Part shown: one piece after another, positions 6,209-14,319 of the stretch
Position numbering within the stretch: the stretch's first letter is position 1
How the letters are laid out: every line of letters starts with the position of its first letter
DNA from: SYFY01 sp031385325
GTDB taxonomy: Bacteria > Pseudomonadota > Gammaproteobacteria > Pseudomonadales > Azotimanducaceae
DNA: 21,491 nucleotides
Direction of reading: 5' to 3'
Assembly (NCBI GenBank): GCA_031385325.1
Contig: JANNBJ010000145.1
Span: 1-21,491 of the forward strand
The notes under the pieces: model-generated
Databases searched by the model: none
What the model was told of the DNA's origin: nothing
The model's input: only the letters and a program-made list of their open reading frames with translations
Program-made: the position numbers and the translations under genes

Positions 6209-7738
6209 GTGAAGTCGTTCTTCGCGGAATTGAAGCGGCGCAAAGTGTATCGAGTCGCCGCTGCCTACGTCGTCGTTGCATGGATGCTTGCCCAGGGCGC
6301 CGATCTGGTCTTGTCGAACACCAGCGCGCCAGAATGGGCCATCCAGGTGATCCTGTTATTGCTTGCTCTCGGTTTCCCAATCGCACTGGTACTGTCCTGG
6401 GCTTACGAACTGACACCCGATAATACCAAGCGTGCCGACGCACCTGAAAATTCTGAAGCAATCGTGTCCGAGCTGCTGCCCTTGCCGTCACGCCTGCCTC
6501 CGGCACCCGCATCCGCAAAAACTTCGATCATGGTCATGCCAGTGCAGTCTGTTTCTGCGGGAGAAGACAGTGAAATCCTGGCAATCGGACTGGACGGTGA
6601 GATCGCGGACGCGCTGACTCGAATCGGCGGTGTCAGAGTAATCTCGCGACTGCAACGCAAATATGGTGATGGCGAAGCTATCGACTACTGAGGAATTGCC
6701 GAAGAGTTTCAGGTCGACTACGCGCTCTCCATGGCTTTAACGGTCGCATCGGGACAAGTCCGAGTCAGAGCAGAACTGCACCGTTTACCCAACGGTTTTG
6801 TCGACTGGTCGGAGTCATTTCAGGAGCCGATGTCCGAGTTCTTCGCAGTCCAGCAGCGGATCACCGAAGGGGTGGCTACGGCGTTGGGTGGCGAACTCTT
6901 TCGCAGTGAGTACATCCGGATTCGTGAACGGCCGACCGACAGCCTCGACGCCAGGGCGATGACCCAACATTCCGCCAACCTTGTGATCAGCATGGAAAAC
7001 TTTCCCTATTGGGCTCGTGCCATCCCGCTAGCCCGCCGAGCCATCGCTCTGGATGCTGAATTCGGCGCCGCACATGCACGCCTGGCTGCGTTGCTCGCAG
7101 AACGCGCTGCGTTCCTTCTGTCTGCCGACTCCGGGAAAGACGCGCGTGAAGCGCTGGACGCGGCGCAGACAGCATCTCGTCTTGCCCCTTACGATCCTTA
7201 TGTGCTGATGAATTGCGGTCAGGCCTGGAACCTGTGTGGCGCCGTGGCGCAAGGACGGCGCGCCGTGGATCAGGCGGTAGAGCAATTGCCCTATGATTCT
7301 CTCGCCTGGTTGTTCTATTGCATCGCCCGCGTCTACACCGGTAACCATACTGATCTGCAGAGCGTGATCACGATCTGTGATCGCATCAATACCCAAAGTA
7401 GAAGCAACCCGGTCGGCAGAGACTTCGTAGCCATCAACGCGATTGCCCGATTTCGCCTGAAGCAATACGAATTCGTCATTCAGGAATTCATGGAAAATTG
7501 CCTGAGGTAGCCGCGTGAAAGCGTTGCCATATGGACCATCGTGGCAGCGGCTGGCGCAGAGTTGGGGGACCCCCTCAGAGCAAGGCAAGTTTTCGAGGCA
7601 GTTCAAAGCATAGGTCTACTACCCTCGCCGGCCGACATCGCACCGACTCTCCTGCGACTTGCTGGCAACAACGCAGCGATCGCAGCCGAGTTCGCCAGAG
7701 GGTTGGCAAAGGCCGGCATTATTCCATCGCGACCCTAG
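6209..7738 (+). pseudogene. FlgO/TolB-like and TPR protein gene interrupted by two in-frame stop codons
   Basis: One reading frame carries a single coherent protein of about 510 codons broken by TGA at 6689-6691 and TAG at 7508-7510. The start is GTG 6209, 10 nt after AGGAG (6194-6198). N terminus: KSFFAELKRRKVYRVAAAYVVVAW, typical of the membrane-anchored TPR/'adenylate cyclase-like' family, with one transmembrane segment near 15-35 and a second (VILLLLALGFPIALVLSWAY). A FlgO-like domain follows (SIMVMPVQSV, then DGEIADALTRIGGVRVISR). Right after the TGA it goes on GIAEEFQVDYALSMALTVASG, the expected continuation. TPR-like helices follow (AIPLARRAIALDAEFGAAHARLAALLAE, then AQTASRLAPYDPYVLMN). 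After the TAG, ESVAIWTIVAAAGAELGDPLRARQVFEAV continues in frame to the stop at 7736-7738. That stop is part of a CTAG at the edge of a large palindrome, so the original C terminus may also be lost. Both stops could arise by one C-to-T change (CGA to TGA, CAG to TAG). Probably non-functional. Confidence 0.82.
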
Positions 7739-7903
7739 GAGTCTGCGCGGCAGAAGCTCGACAGGCTGCGGCGGCGCAACGATGACCCGCTTTTCCGTTC
7801 GTTTTCGTTGCGTAGCACCCACTACGCGTCTCAAACGAACGAAAAATCGGACTCGAATTGACACTCGCCTCGCACCGCCGCCTTCTGCCGCGCAGACTCC
7901 TAG
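7735..7903. repeat. 169-bp imperfect palindrome with perfect 22-bp arms (MITE-like)
   Basis: The 22 bases at 7735-7756 are the exact reverse complement of 7882-7903; both arms end outward in CTAG. Inside, CGTTCGTTT (7796-7804) pairs with AAACGAACG (7833-7841), and GCGTAG (7810-7815) pairs with CTACGC (7822-7827) around a 6-nt loop. The single strand could therefore fold into one long hairpin with internal loops. It contains no plausible gene. It sits exactly between the truncated FlgO/TPR pseudogene and the IS1380 element, sharing the CTAG at 7900-7903 with the latter. A non-autonomous element (MITE) flanked by a CTAG target duplication is the simplest reading; this is inference. Confidence 0.78.
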
Positions 7904-9600
7904 CCCGCACTATTCACGAACGTAGGCTCGTTACCAGGATTTGGCGAGTTGGCGGTGCATTGGCGAGGCTGATTCAGTGATAGCGACCAGAAATTGTGGG
8001 TTGTGGCCGTGCAAAAGCTATCAATGACGAGACCCAGGCCCAGACTGCTGGCTCAGGTGTGTAAGACAAGCGAACGGACATCCCGGACGAGCCGGTTTCA
8101 GGTGTTGTCGGGAGCTAAGTACCAGCTCGATCAGGTGGGCACAGCACCGACAGCACGTGCGATGCGCCACCAGTCGTCTGCATAGGGCATCGAGGTGGGT
8201 AGATGCAGAACAATGCGGCGTACCGAACACTCAATCCAGGCACCGATCTTGAACAGGCGCAGACGTAGCGTGTTGACCTGCGCCCGGGCACATGAGGTAT
8301 GTCTGGCTTTGAGCCGTAGCTCCTGCATCAGAATGTACGCGGCCGCCGTCATCAGCACACGCAGCTGGTTGGCATGGAAATCACTGCAACTCGTTCGGTC
8401 GATCGACAGCCCGTCCTTGAGTTCCTTGATGCGATTTTCCACATCACCCCGTGCACAGTAGACCTGCTCGTAGAGATGCCGTGGCCAGCCACGGATGTTG
8501 GTGACAATGAAACGTGCGTTGTCCCTGGGTTCCCGACCCGGGTGCTCGACCATGCTGGCACGGATGATCACGCGCCGTTTGCGTGACCAGCTGCGCGCCT
8601 GATAGCGAGTCTGACCATAGCGGCAGATGATCTCCTGGTGCTGTGCCAGATGATCGCGAACGGGTTGCATGTAACGCTCCGCCTGCTCAAGCAAAATGCT
8701 GTTCTGCGCCATGCACACCACATACTCCAGACGCTCGGCTTCGAAGAAATCGAACAGCTCCGAACCGGCGAAGCCGGCATCGAGGCGGATGCGTAGCTGA
8801 GACTTCGGGAACGCGTGGCGCAGGCGTGGCAGCAGTCGACGCAACAGTGCGATACAGCCCTTCTTCGTCGACGCGTTGCCTGGCCGCAGTACATGACCGA
8901 ACAGATACTGCTCGGGCTCGTCGTCGAACGTCAGAAAGCCTGCCAGCGGCAGAAAGCACCGATTGTCGTAGACGCTGTTGAAGAATGACAGTTGCTGCTG
9001 ACCGTGTGCCGGATCAACGGTTGGATCCAGATCGATGGTGATGTGTTTGACGCGACCACCGGTTCGTCGCCGATGGCGTTCGATGACGGTGTCCGCCAAC
9101 GTGTAAGCCAACTGCAGCAGTTCACGTGGCCCTGCGGTCTGTTCAAACCGGCACAGGGTCGGTTGTGACGGTAATGCCGACCCGTTCAGCGGATCACGGT
9201 CGAGCAACAGCTTGAACGACGGATCATGCTTCAGGCGCGCCGCATCGTTCACATCTTCGTAACCACAGGCCAGTCCATAGACTCGTTGCCGGAACAGGTC
9301 GAGCAGGCTGTGTTGAACCTTGCCTTCCTGACGTCGGTCGACCAGACAAGCCGCCAGAAGCGCGGTCAGATCGAGTGCTTCGTCGCAGGCCTTAAGGAGA
9401 ATGGCACCACCATCAGACGACGTGTGGTCCTGATCAAAAAGAGCAACCACCGGCTTTGTCGTCAGTCCCTCAAACAAAACACCCTCTACAGTGGTATCGT
9501 TGCCCATGCAAAAGCCTCGTTTCCTGCAAATTTGTTGGTCTCGCAACCTCATCTTCGCATGTTCGAGGCTTTTGTCTTATCGCTTCATGAATTTTCCGGG
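7904..9600 (-). mobile_element. IS1380-family insertion sequence, about 1.7 kb
   Basis: The ends are related inverted repeats. From the left, CCCGCACTATTCACGAA (7904-7920); from the right, read inward on the other strand, CCCGGAAAATTCATGAA (9600-9584). They match at 13 of 17 positions. Both ends are flanked by CTAG (7900-7903 and 9601-9604), compatible with a 4-bp target duplication. If the CCTAG ends known from ISEcp1 are counted as part of the element, limits become 7899-9605. The single transposase gene (8131-9507, minus) fills most of it. About 225 nt at the transposase 3' side (7904-8130) hold no recognisable gene. Length and organisation fit the IS1380 family. The element has removed or displaced the 5' part of the symporter gene to its right. 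Confidence 0.85.
8131..9507 (-). CDS. IS1380-family transposase
   Basis: 458 aa from the ATG at 9507, preceded by GAGG about 8 nt upstream; an extended reading from 9552 adds 15 residues without a better ribosome site. N-terminal MGNDTTVEGVLFEGL is followed by VALFDQDHTSSDGGAILL and LFRQRVYGLACGYEDVNDA, both characteristic of the IS1380 group. DDE catalytic candidates: Asp159/Asp161 in ITIDLDPTVDPAHG, Asp243 in RIRLDAGFAGSELFDF, and Glu357 in YCARGDVENRIKELKDGL; the Y-x-x-R-G-x-x-E-N-x-I-K-E block is diagnostic of this family. The reading frame is complete with no stop or frameshift, so the element may still be active. It catalyses cut-and-paste style DNA transposition. It is transcribed opposite to the genes on either side. 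Confidence 0.95.
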   Translation of the reverse strand: MGNDTTVEGVLFEGLTTKPVVALFDQDHTSSDGGAILLKACDEALDLTALLAACLVDRRQEGKVQHSLLDLFRQRVYGLACGYEDVNDAARLKHDPSFKLLLDRDPLNGSALPSQPTLCRFEQTAGPRELLQLAYTLADTVIERHRRRTGGRVKHITIDLDPTVDPAHGQQQLSFFNSVYDNRCFLPLAGFLTFDDEPEQYLFGHVLRPGNASTKKGCIALLRRLLPRLRHAFPKSQLRIRLDAGFAGSELFDFFEAERLEYVVCMAQNSILLEQAERYMQPVRDHLAQHQEIICRYGQTRYQARSWSRKRRVIIRASMVEHPGREPRDNARFIVTNIRGWPRHLYEQVYCARGDVENRIKELKDGLSIDRTSCSDFHANQLRVLMTAAAYILMQELRLKARHTSCARAQVNTLRLRLFKIGAWIECSVRRIVLHLPTSMPYADDWWRIARAVGAVPT

Positions 9601-10629
9601 CTAGGTGTGCGATACCGCCGGCTCAGTCCGCAAGGCAAGGTAGCTGGCGGGCCGATGTACTACCTCCAACATGGTTTTGGCGAGCTCGGACATCCACGCC
9701 TGGGCAAGGCGCTGGGGGTCTTTTATGCGATGGCGATGGTGGTGGGCTGCCTTGGGATCGGCAACATGTTCCAGTCCAACCAGTCTGCCGCCATTCTGAT
9801 CGACATGACCGGTGGTGTGCACAGCTGGTTCGCGGACAAAGGCTGGCTCATCGGCGTCATCATGGCAATCGCTGTTGGCATCATCACCATCGGCGGCATT
9901 CGTTCCATTGCTGCAACCACCGAGCGCATGGTCCCGTTCATGGCCTTGTTGTACATATTGCTCGGCCTGACGGTAATCGTCATGAACTACGAAGCCCTCC
10001 CGGACGCCTGCGGACGGATCTGGGATGGGGCGTTCTCTCCTGATGGCATCGCCGGCGGATTTATTGGCGTCATGATCATCGGTTTTCGCCGCGCCGTGTT
10101 CTCGAATGAGGCAGGGCTGGGCTCAGCGGCCATCGCCCACGCAACCGCTCGCACGCCTTATCCGGCCAGCGAGGGGTATGTTGCGTTGTTAGAGCCATTT
10201 ATCGACACCGTGGTGATCTGCACGATCACCGCGCTCGTCATCGTCATTACGTCGAGCGATCTGTCGACCACCGGTACTCTCAGCGGAATTGAACTATCGA
10301 CGCGCGCCTTCCAGGGAACACTCAGCTGGTCCGGCATTCCACTCGCCATCTGTGCGTTGTTGTTTGCCTTCTCCACCATCATCGCGTGGTCCTACTACGG
10401 ACTTACCGCGTTTACTTATCTGGTGGGTGATTCAAAAATTGCCGAGGTGTCTTTCAAACTGTTCTTTCTTGCGTTTGTTGTCATCGGCGCGAGTATCGAG
10501 CTGTCCTCTGTGGTCGATCTTTCCGACGCACTCGTCTTTGTCGTCGCCATCCCTAATCTGATCGGCCTGTATCTGCTGGCGCCGGTCATCAAACAGGAGA
10601 TCAATCGATATGCGTTCCATCGCGTTTAG
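9601..10629 (+). pseudogene. AGCS family sodium:alanine/glycine symporter, 5' part missing
   Basis: From the CTAG at 9601 the frame reads LGVRYRRLSPQGKVAGGPMYYLQHGF, which matches the AGCS (amino acid carrier, PF01235) region about 130 residues into a normal protein of 450-500 aa. Later motifs include GCLGIGNMFQSNQSA, IGGIRSIAATTERMVPFMALLYILLG and the conserved GFRRAVFSNEAGLGSAAIAHATA, then PFIDTVVICTITALVIV and a C terminus with several membrane segments. The first third, including the first substrate-binding membrane helices, is absent and not present left of the insertion sequence either. The open frame runs backwards into the insertion sequence, but that extension is antisense to the transposase and not meaningful. 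The 3' end is intact and overlaps the next gene by 20 nt, so the symporter was once translationally coupled to the amidohydrolase. As it stands it should not transport. Confidence 0.88.
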
Positions 10630-12295
10630 TCTGTTACTGATCAGCGCATCCCTTGCAGCGCTGGCAGCAGCGCCTGCAGATGTCCTGTTTCTCGGCGAAA
10701 ACATCCTGACGATGGAAGAGACCTCGACTAACCGACCCAGCGCCGTCGCCATCGACGCAGACCACATCTCATGGGTTGGAGATCGCAAGGACGCAGCCAA
10801 TTGGACTGATAAAGATACAAAAGTCATCGAACTTGGCGAGCAGGCACTGCTGCCAGGTTTTATCGACGCTCACGGGCATTTCCTGTTCACCGCAGCCACC
10901 GTCGATTTCGCCAACGTGTCATCTCCTCCTGTCGGGCCGGCCACCGACATCGCATCGCTCAAGAAAGTGCTTGCCGATCACATCGCCGGGAAACAGCTGA
11001 AAACAGGGGAATGGGTCATCGGCTACGGGTACGACGATTCGCTTCTGGCCGAAAAGCGACATCCAACGCGTGATGACCTCGACGCCGTGAGCATAGATCA
11101 CCCGATCATCCTCACCCATGTGTCCGGGCATCTCATGGCCGCCAACAGCCTGGCCCTGGCTGTGGCGAATATCACCAGCCAGTCTCCCGATCCGGAAGGC
11201 GGTGTCATTCGAAGACGCGTGGGGTCAACCGAACCTGACGGCGTGCTCGAAGAGACTGCCACTTACGCACTGCGTAAACAGGCTGCACCGAAGTGGTCGG
11301 CAGACGTGATTCGACGCGCGCTTCTGGCCTACGCGGCTTTTGGCGTGACCACCATTCAGGATGCAGCGAGTGATGCGCCCAGCATCGCCCTGCTGCGACA
11401 ATTTGCTGATGCCGGCGTACTCACGCAAGACATCCTTGTGTACCCGGTGCTGCGTCCAGCAGATCTCGACGGCGAGCTGCCGTATGCCTTCAGGCGCACA
11501 GACAACGGCCTGCGAATCGCCGGTGTCAAACTGGTGCTGGATGGCTCTCCCCAAGGCAAGACGGCCTACCTTTCTCAACCATATCACCGCCCTCCCGCCG
11601 GCAAACCGGCGGACTATCGAGGTTATCCCATCCAGGAACAGGCCAGCGTGGACCAGCTTGTTGACTATGCACTGAGTCGAAAGATCCAGCTCATCGCTCA
11701 CGCCAATGGTGATGCGGCGGGCGACATGCTGCTCGATGCAGTCGGGAAGAGTCTGGGCAAGATGTCCGTCATGCCCGACCATCGCACGGTGATGATTCAT
11801 GCCCAAACCGTCCGCACCGATCAACTGGATCGCATGCGAGAACTGCAGGTCATGCCGTCCTTCTTTTCAGCGCACACTTTTTATTGGGGGGACTGGCATC
11901 GCGATTCAGTATTGGGCAGCCGTGCACAACGAATCAGCCCAACCCGATCAACCCTGGACCGTGGCATCCCGTTCACCGTGCACAACGACTCACCGGTCGT
12001 CCCCAGCAACATGATCCGGCTGTTGTGGGCCACCACCAATCGGCAGACGCGTTCCGGGAAAATTCTGGGCGCAGATGAACGTGTGTCCACCGAAGTCGCA
12101 CTCGCCGCCATGACCCGCACAGCGGCCTGGCAGAACTTCGAGGAAGACCGCAAAGGCACGCTGACGGTGGGCAAACTGGCTGATCTCGTCATTCTCTCTG
12201 CGAATCCGCTCAAGATGCAGACCCAGGACCTTATGGACCTGCAGGTGATGGCGACGTACTCCAGAGGCATTCGCCTGTTCGCGGCCCAGCCGTAG
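10610..12295 (+). CDS. Amidohydrolase family protein (YtcJ/Amidohydro_3-like), exported
   Basis: 561 aa. MRSIAFSLLLISASLAALAA is a signal peptide, so the protein is periplasmic. Seen: the beta-sandwich start ADVLFLGENILTM; LPGFIDAHGHF with the metal-binding His88/His90; SGHLMAANS (172-180); GVKLVLDGSPQG with Lys307, the probable metal-bridging lysine; AHANGDAAGDMLLDA with His364; MIHAQ with His397; HNDSPV with Asp460; and the C-terminal KLADLVILSANPL. The full active-site set of the Amidohydro_3/YtcJ group (PF07969) is present. Such enzymes hydrolyse N-acyl or amide bonds; the substrate is unknown. An AGGAG at 10595-10599 precedes the ATG by 10 nt. It overlaps the 3' end of the truncated symporter by 20 nt, which points to an original function linked to uptake of an amino-acid-type product. 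Its expression may now depend on a promoter in or next to the insertion sequence. Confidence 0.93.
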   Translation: MRSIAFSLLLISASLAALAAAPADVLFLGENILTMEETSTNRPSAVAIDADHISWVGDRKDAANWTDKDTKVIELGEQALLPGFIDAHGHFLFTAATVDFANVSSPPVGPATDIASLKKVLADHIAGKQLKTGEWVIGYGYDDSLLAEKRHPTRDDLDAVSIDHPIILTHVSGHLMAANSLALAVANITSQSPDPEGGVIRRRVGSTEPDGVLEETATYALRKQAAPKWSADVIRRALLAYAAFGVTTIQDAASDAPSIALLRQFADAGVLTQDILVYPVLRPADLDGELPYAFRRTDNGLRIAGVKLVLDGSPQGKTAYLSQPYHRPPAGKPADYRGYPIQEQASVDQLVDYALSRKIQLIAHANGDAAGDMLLDAVGKSLGKMSVMPDHRTVMIHAQTVRTDQLDRMRELQVMPSFFSAHTFYWGDWHRDSVLGSRAQRISPTRSTLDRGIPFTVHNDSPVVPSNMIRLLWATTNRQTRSGKILGADERVSTEVALAAMTRTAAWQNFEEDRKGTLTVGKLADLVILSANPLKMQTQDLMDLQVMATYSRGIRLFAAQP

Positions 12296-12339
12296 AGAAT
12301 CTATACTCCAGCTATCCAACCGGAAGTTAACAAAAGCCC

Positions 12340-13218
12340 ATGCACGGACCGACCTCACACGTCTATTTTTCCCAACGCCTGCGCCTGCATTATGTGGACT
12401 GGGGTAACGAACAGGCACCGCCCATGCTGCTCATTCATGGTGGTCGGGATCATTGCCGCAACTGGGATTGGGTCGCGGAAAAGTTTCGTGACCAGTACCA
12501 CATCGTCGCGCCTGACCTGCGTGGTCATGGTGACTCGCAATGGATGATGGGTGGCAGTTACAGCATCATCGACTACGTCTACGACATCGCGCATCTGATT
12601 CATCAGAAGAACATGCAGCCCGTCACCATCATCGGTCACTCGCTGGGTGGCTCAATATCGCTGATGTATACCGGCCTGTTTCCGGAAACCGTGCACAAGC
12701 TGGTCGCCATAGAAGGCATGGGTCCGCCACCGCAGATGATTGCCGAGCGCATCAACCAACCGATCGAACGACGACTGAAGGACTGGATCGCCGAACTGCG
12801 CAAAATTTCCGGCCGCAGCCCTCGTCGATACGACACGCTTGAAGAAGCCTACGAGCGAATGCAGTCGGAAAATCCGAATCTGTCAGAAGCACAGGCACGA
12901 CATCTGACGATTCACGGCAGTAACCAGAACGAAGACGGAACGTTCAGCTGGAAGTTCGACAACTACGTCCGCTCATTTGCGCCAAATCAGCTGCCATTCG
13001 AAGAACAATACAAACTCTATGCGCGAATCACTTGCCCAACACTACTGTTTCGTGGCACCGAGTCGTGGGCGTCGGATCCCACCAAGGATGGGCGAGCGAC
13101 CCACTTTTCCGGCACCAAGGTCAAGATGGCCAACGTGAAGAAGGCCGGCCACTGGGTACACCACGATCAGCTCGATGAATTTGTGAGCATCACCCGTGAC
13201 TTCCTGAACGATGAGTGA
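12340..13218 (+). CDS. Alpha/beta hydrolase
   Basis: 292 aa. The alpha/beta-hydrolase fold is evident: LHYVDWGNEQAPPMLLIHGGRDHCRNW (oxyanion HGG 33-35), VAPDLRGHGDS (56-66), the nucleophile elbow GHSLGG with Ser101, a cap region (about 130-215), PTLLFRGTES (233-242, Glu241 probable acid) and AGHWVHHDQ with His271. The triad Ser-Glu/Asp-His is complete. There is no signal peptide, so it is cytosolic. The substrate is unknown; epoxide-, ester- and C-C hydrolases share this layout, and Ser as nucleophile argues against epoxide or haloalkane hydrolases. The ATG at 12340 lies 44 nt after the amidohydrolase stop. A TATACT (12302-12307) in the gap could be a -10 box, but no convincing -35 was found. 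Its 3' end overlaps the next gene by 8 nt, indicating translational coupling. Confidence 0.92.
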   Translation: MHGPTSHVYFSQRLRLHYVDWGNEQAPPMLLIHGGRDHCRNWDWVAEKFRDQYHIVAPDLRGHGDSQWMMGGSYSIIDYVYDIAHLIHQKNMQPVTIIGHSLGGSISLMYTGLFPETVHKLVAIEGMGPPPQMIAERINQPIERRLKDWIAELRKISGRSPRRYDTLEEAYERMQSENPNLSEAQARHLTIHGSNQNEDGTFSWKFDNYVRSFAPNQLPFEEQYKLYARITCPTLLFRGTESWASDPTKDGRATHFSGTKVKMANVKKAGHWVHHDQLDEFVSITRDFLNDE

Positions 13219-14272
13219 GCGCGCACGTCGGCTGCATGCGGCCGACTGTAGAGGTGTATTTCACGTGACCGGTGGAGGCAGCCTGTTCCTCAGCGAAATG
13301 CTGACTACGCCGGGCGCGTCACGAACAGTGCTCGACATTCGAGTTCCTTATGCCGAAGCGGCGCTGCATCAATTACTCGGCAAGCTGTCTTCAGGGGCGT
13401 GTTCCGATACCACCGCCCGTGCCCTGGCGATGTCCGCATTCATGCATGCCCGCGCCTTGTCCGACCAAGCAGTATTCGGCCTGGGTTGCACCGCAAGCCT
13501 TGCCACTGATCGAGACAAAAAAGGGGCGCATCGCGCGCACCTGGCGTTGCAGACCCACAGCACGACTTACAGCGTGCAGTTGAATTTCTCATCGGACCGC
13601 CAGACCGAAGAAACATTGCTGTGCGATGCACTCTGGGATCTGAGCTCCGTGTTGCTGGGTGAGCCGCCATCAGCTGCTATCCGAACGACAGTCGCGCCAG
13701 CTGACTGGCAGGATCTGGTCATCGGCAAACAAACCGCGATCGCCACTGCACAACATGACGGCAAGCTCCTGATTCCCGGCTCATTCAATCCTCCACATGC
13801 TGGACACCAGCAGATCATCAACATCGCCGAAGCGCGCACCGGCCTGGTTGCTGCTCTCGAACTTTCCTTCGGTAATGTCGACAAGCCACCACTCGACTAT
13901 CAGGAAATCGGCACCCGGCTGCGGGACATCGCGAGCACCTTGAACCGTCCGGCCTGGCTGACAAGAATGCCAACGTTTGTCGAAAAGGCGAGGCGGTTCC
14001 CCGGTGCAACCTTTGCGGTCGGCGTTGATACGATCGTGCGAATCGCGGAGGGCCGTTACTACGCCAATTCCGATGATCGAGACGCGGCGATGGATTTCCT
14101 CGCTGAACAAGGCACACGGTTCATGGTGTTTGGTCGGACCATGGACGGTGAATTCAGGACGCTGTCCACGCTCACCCTGCCACGCACCCTTGCGAATCTA
14201 TGCATCGAGATCAGCGAGGACGAATTCCGCGCGGACGTTTCTTCTACGGACCTGCGCAACGTTGGGCCTTGA
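13211..14272 (+). CDS. Two-domain protein: CinA/PncC-like domain fused to NadD-like nucleotidyltransferase
   Basis: 353 aa. Residues about 8-150 resemble the CinA C-terminal (PncC, NMN amidohydrolase) fold: FHVTGGGSLFLSEMLTTPGASRTVLD, VPYAEAALHQLLG, TTARALAMSAFMHAR, FGLGCTASLATDRDKKGAHRAHLAL. Residues about 185-350 form a cytidylyltransferase-like domain with PGSFNPPHAGH (189-199), the nucleotide-binding H-x-G-H of nicotinate/nicotinamide mononucleotide adenylyltransferases, and the matching C-terminal SSTDLR (344-349). PncC converts NMN to NaMN, and NadD adenylates NaMN to NaAD, so the two halves would be consecutive steps of NAD recycling. The classical PncC catalytic E-S-x-T-G-G is changed to F-H-V-T-G-G-G, so the first domain may be inactive or use another residue. 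The ATG overlaps the hydrolase stop by 8 nt. Reaction assignment is inference. Confidence 0.85.
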   Translation: MSERARRLHAADCRGVFHVTGGGSLFLSEMLTTPGASRTVLDIRVPYAEAALHQLLGKLSSGACSDTTARALAMSAFMHARALSDQAVFGLGCTASLATDRDKKGAHRAHLALQTHSTTYSVQLNFSSDRQTEETLLCDALWDLSSVLLGEPPSAAIRTTVAPADWQDLVIGKQTAIATAQHDGKLLIPGSFNPPHAGHQQIINIAEARTGLVAALELSFGNVDKPPLDYQEIGTRLRDIASTLNRPAWLTRMPTFVEKARRFPGATFAVGVDTIVRIAEGRYYANSDDRDAAMDFLAEQGTRFMVFGRTMDGEFRTLSTLTLPRTLANLCIEISEDEFRADVSSTDLRNVGP

Positions 14273-14319
14273 CGCTCTCGTGTTGCGACTCGTGAGGGAT
14301 CCGGCTTGTGAGCTCTTTC

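Noticed and set aside
6689..6691. TGA as a selenocysteine codon or programmed read-through
   Set aside because: There is no obvious SECIS-like hairpin just downstream, the position is not a known redox site, and a second stop of another type (TAG) occurs further on. Gene decay is simpler.
7619..7925. Small open frames on both strands across the palindrome
   Set aside because: Open frames are expected in a GC-rich palindrome; compositions are Arg/Ser-rich, and no start site is supported.
9226..9600. In-frame N-terminal extension of the symporter through the IS1380 element
   Set aside because: It lies antisense to the intact transposase and shows no AGCS sequence; homology begins exactly at the IS boundary.
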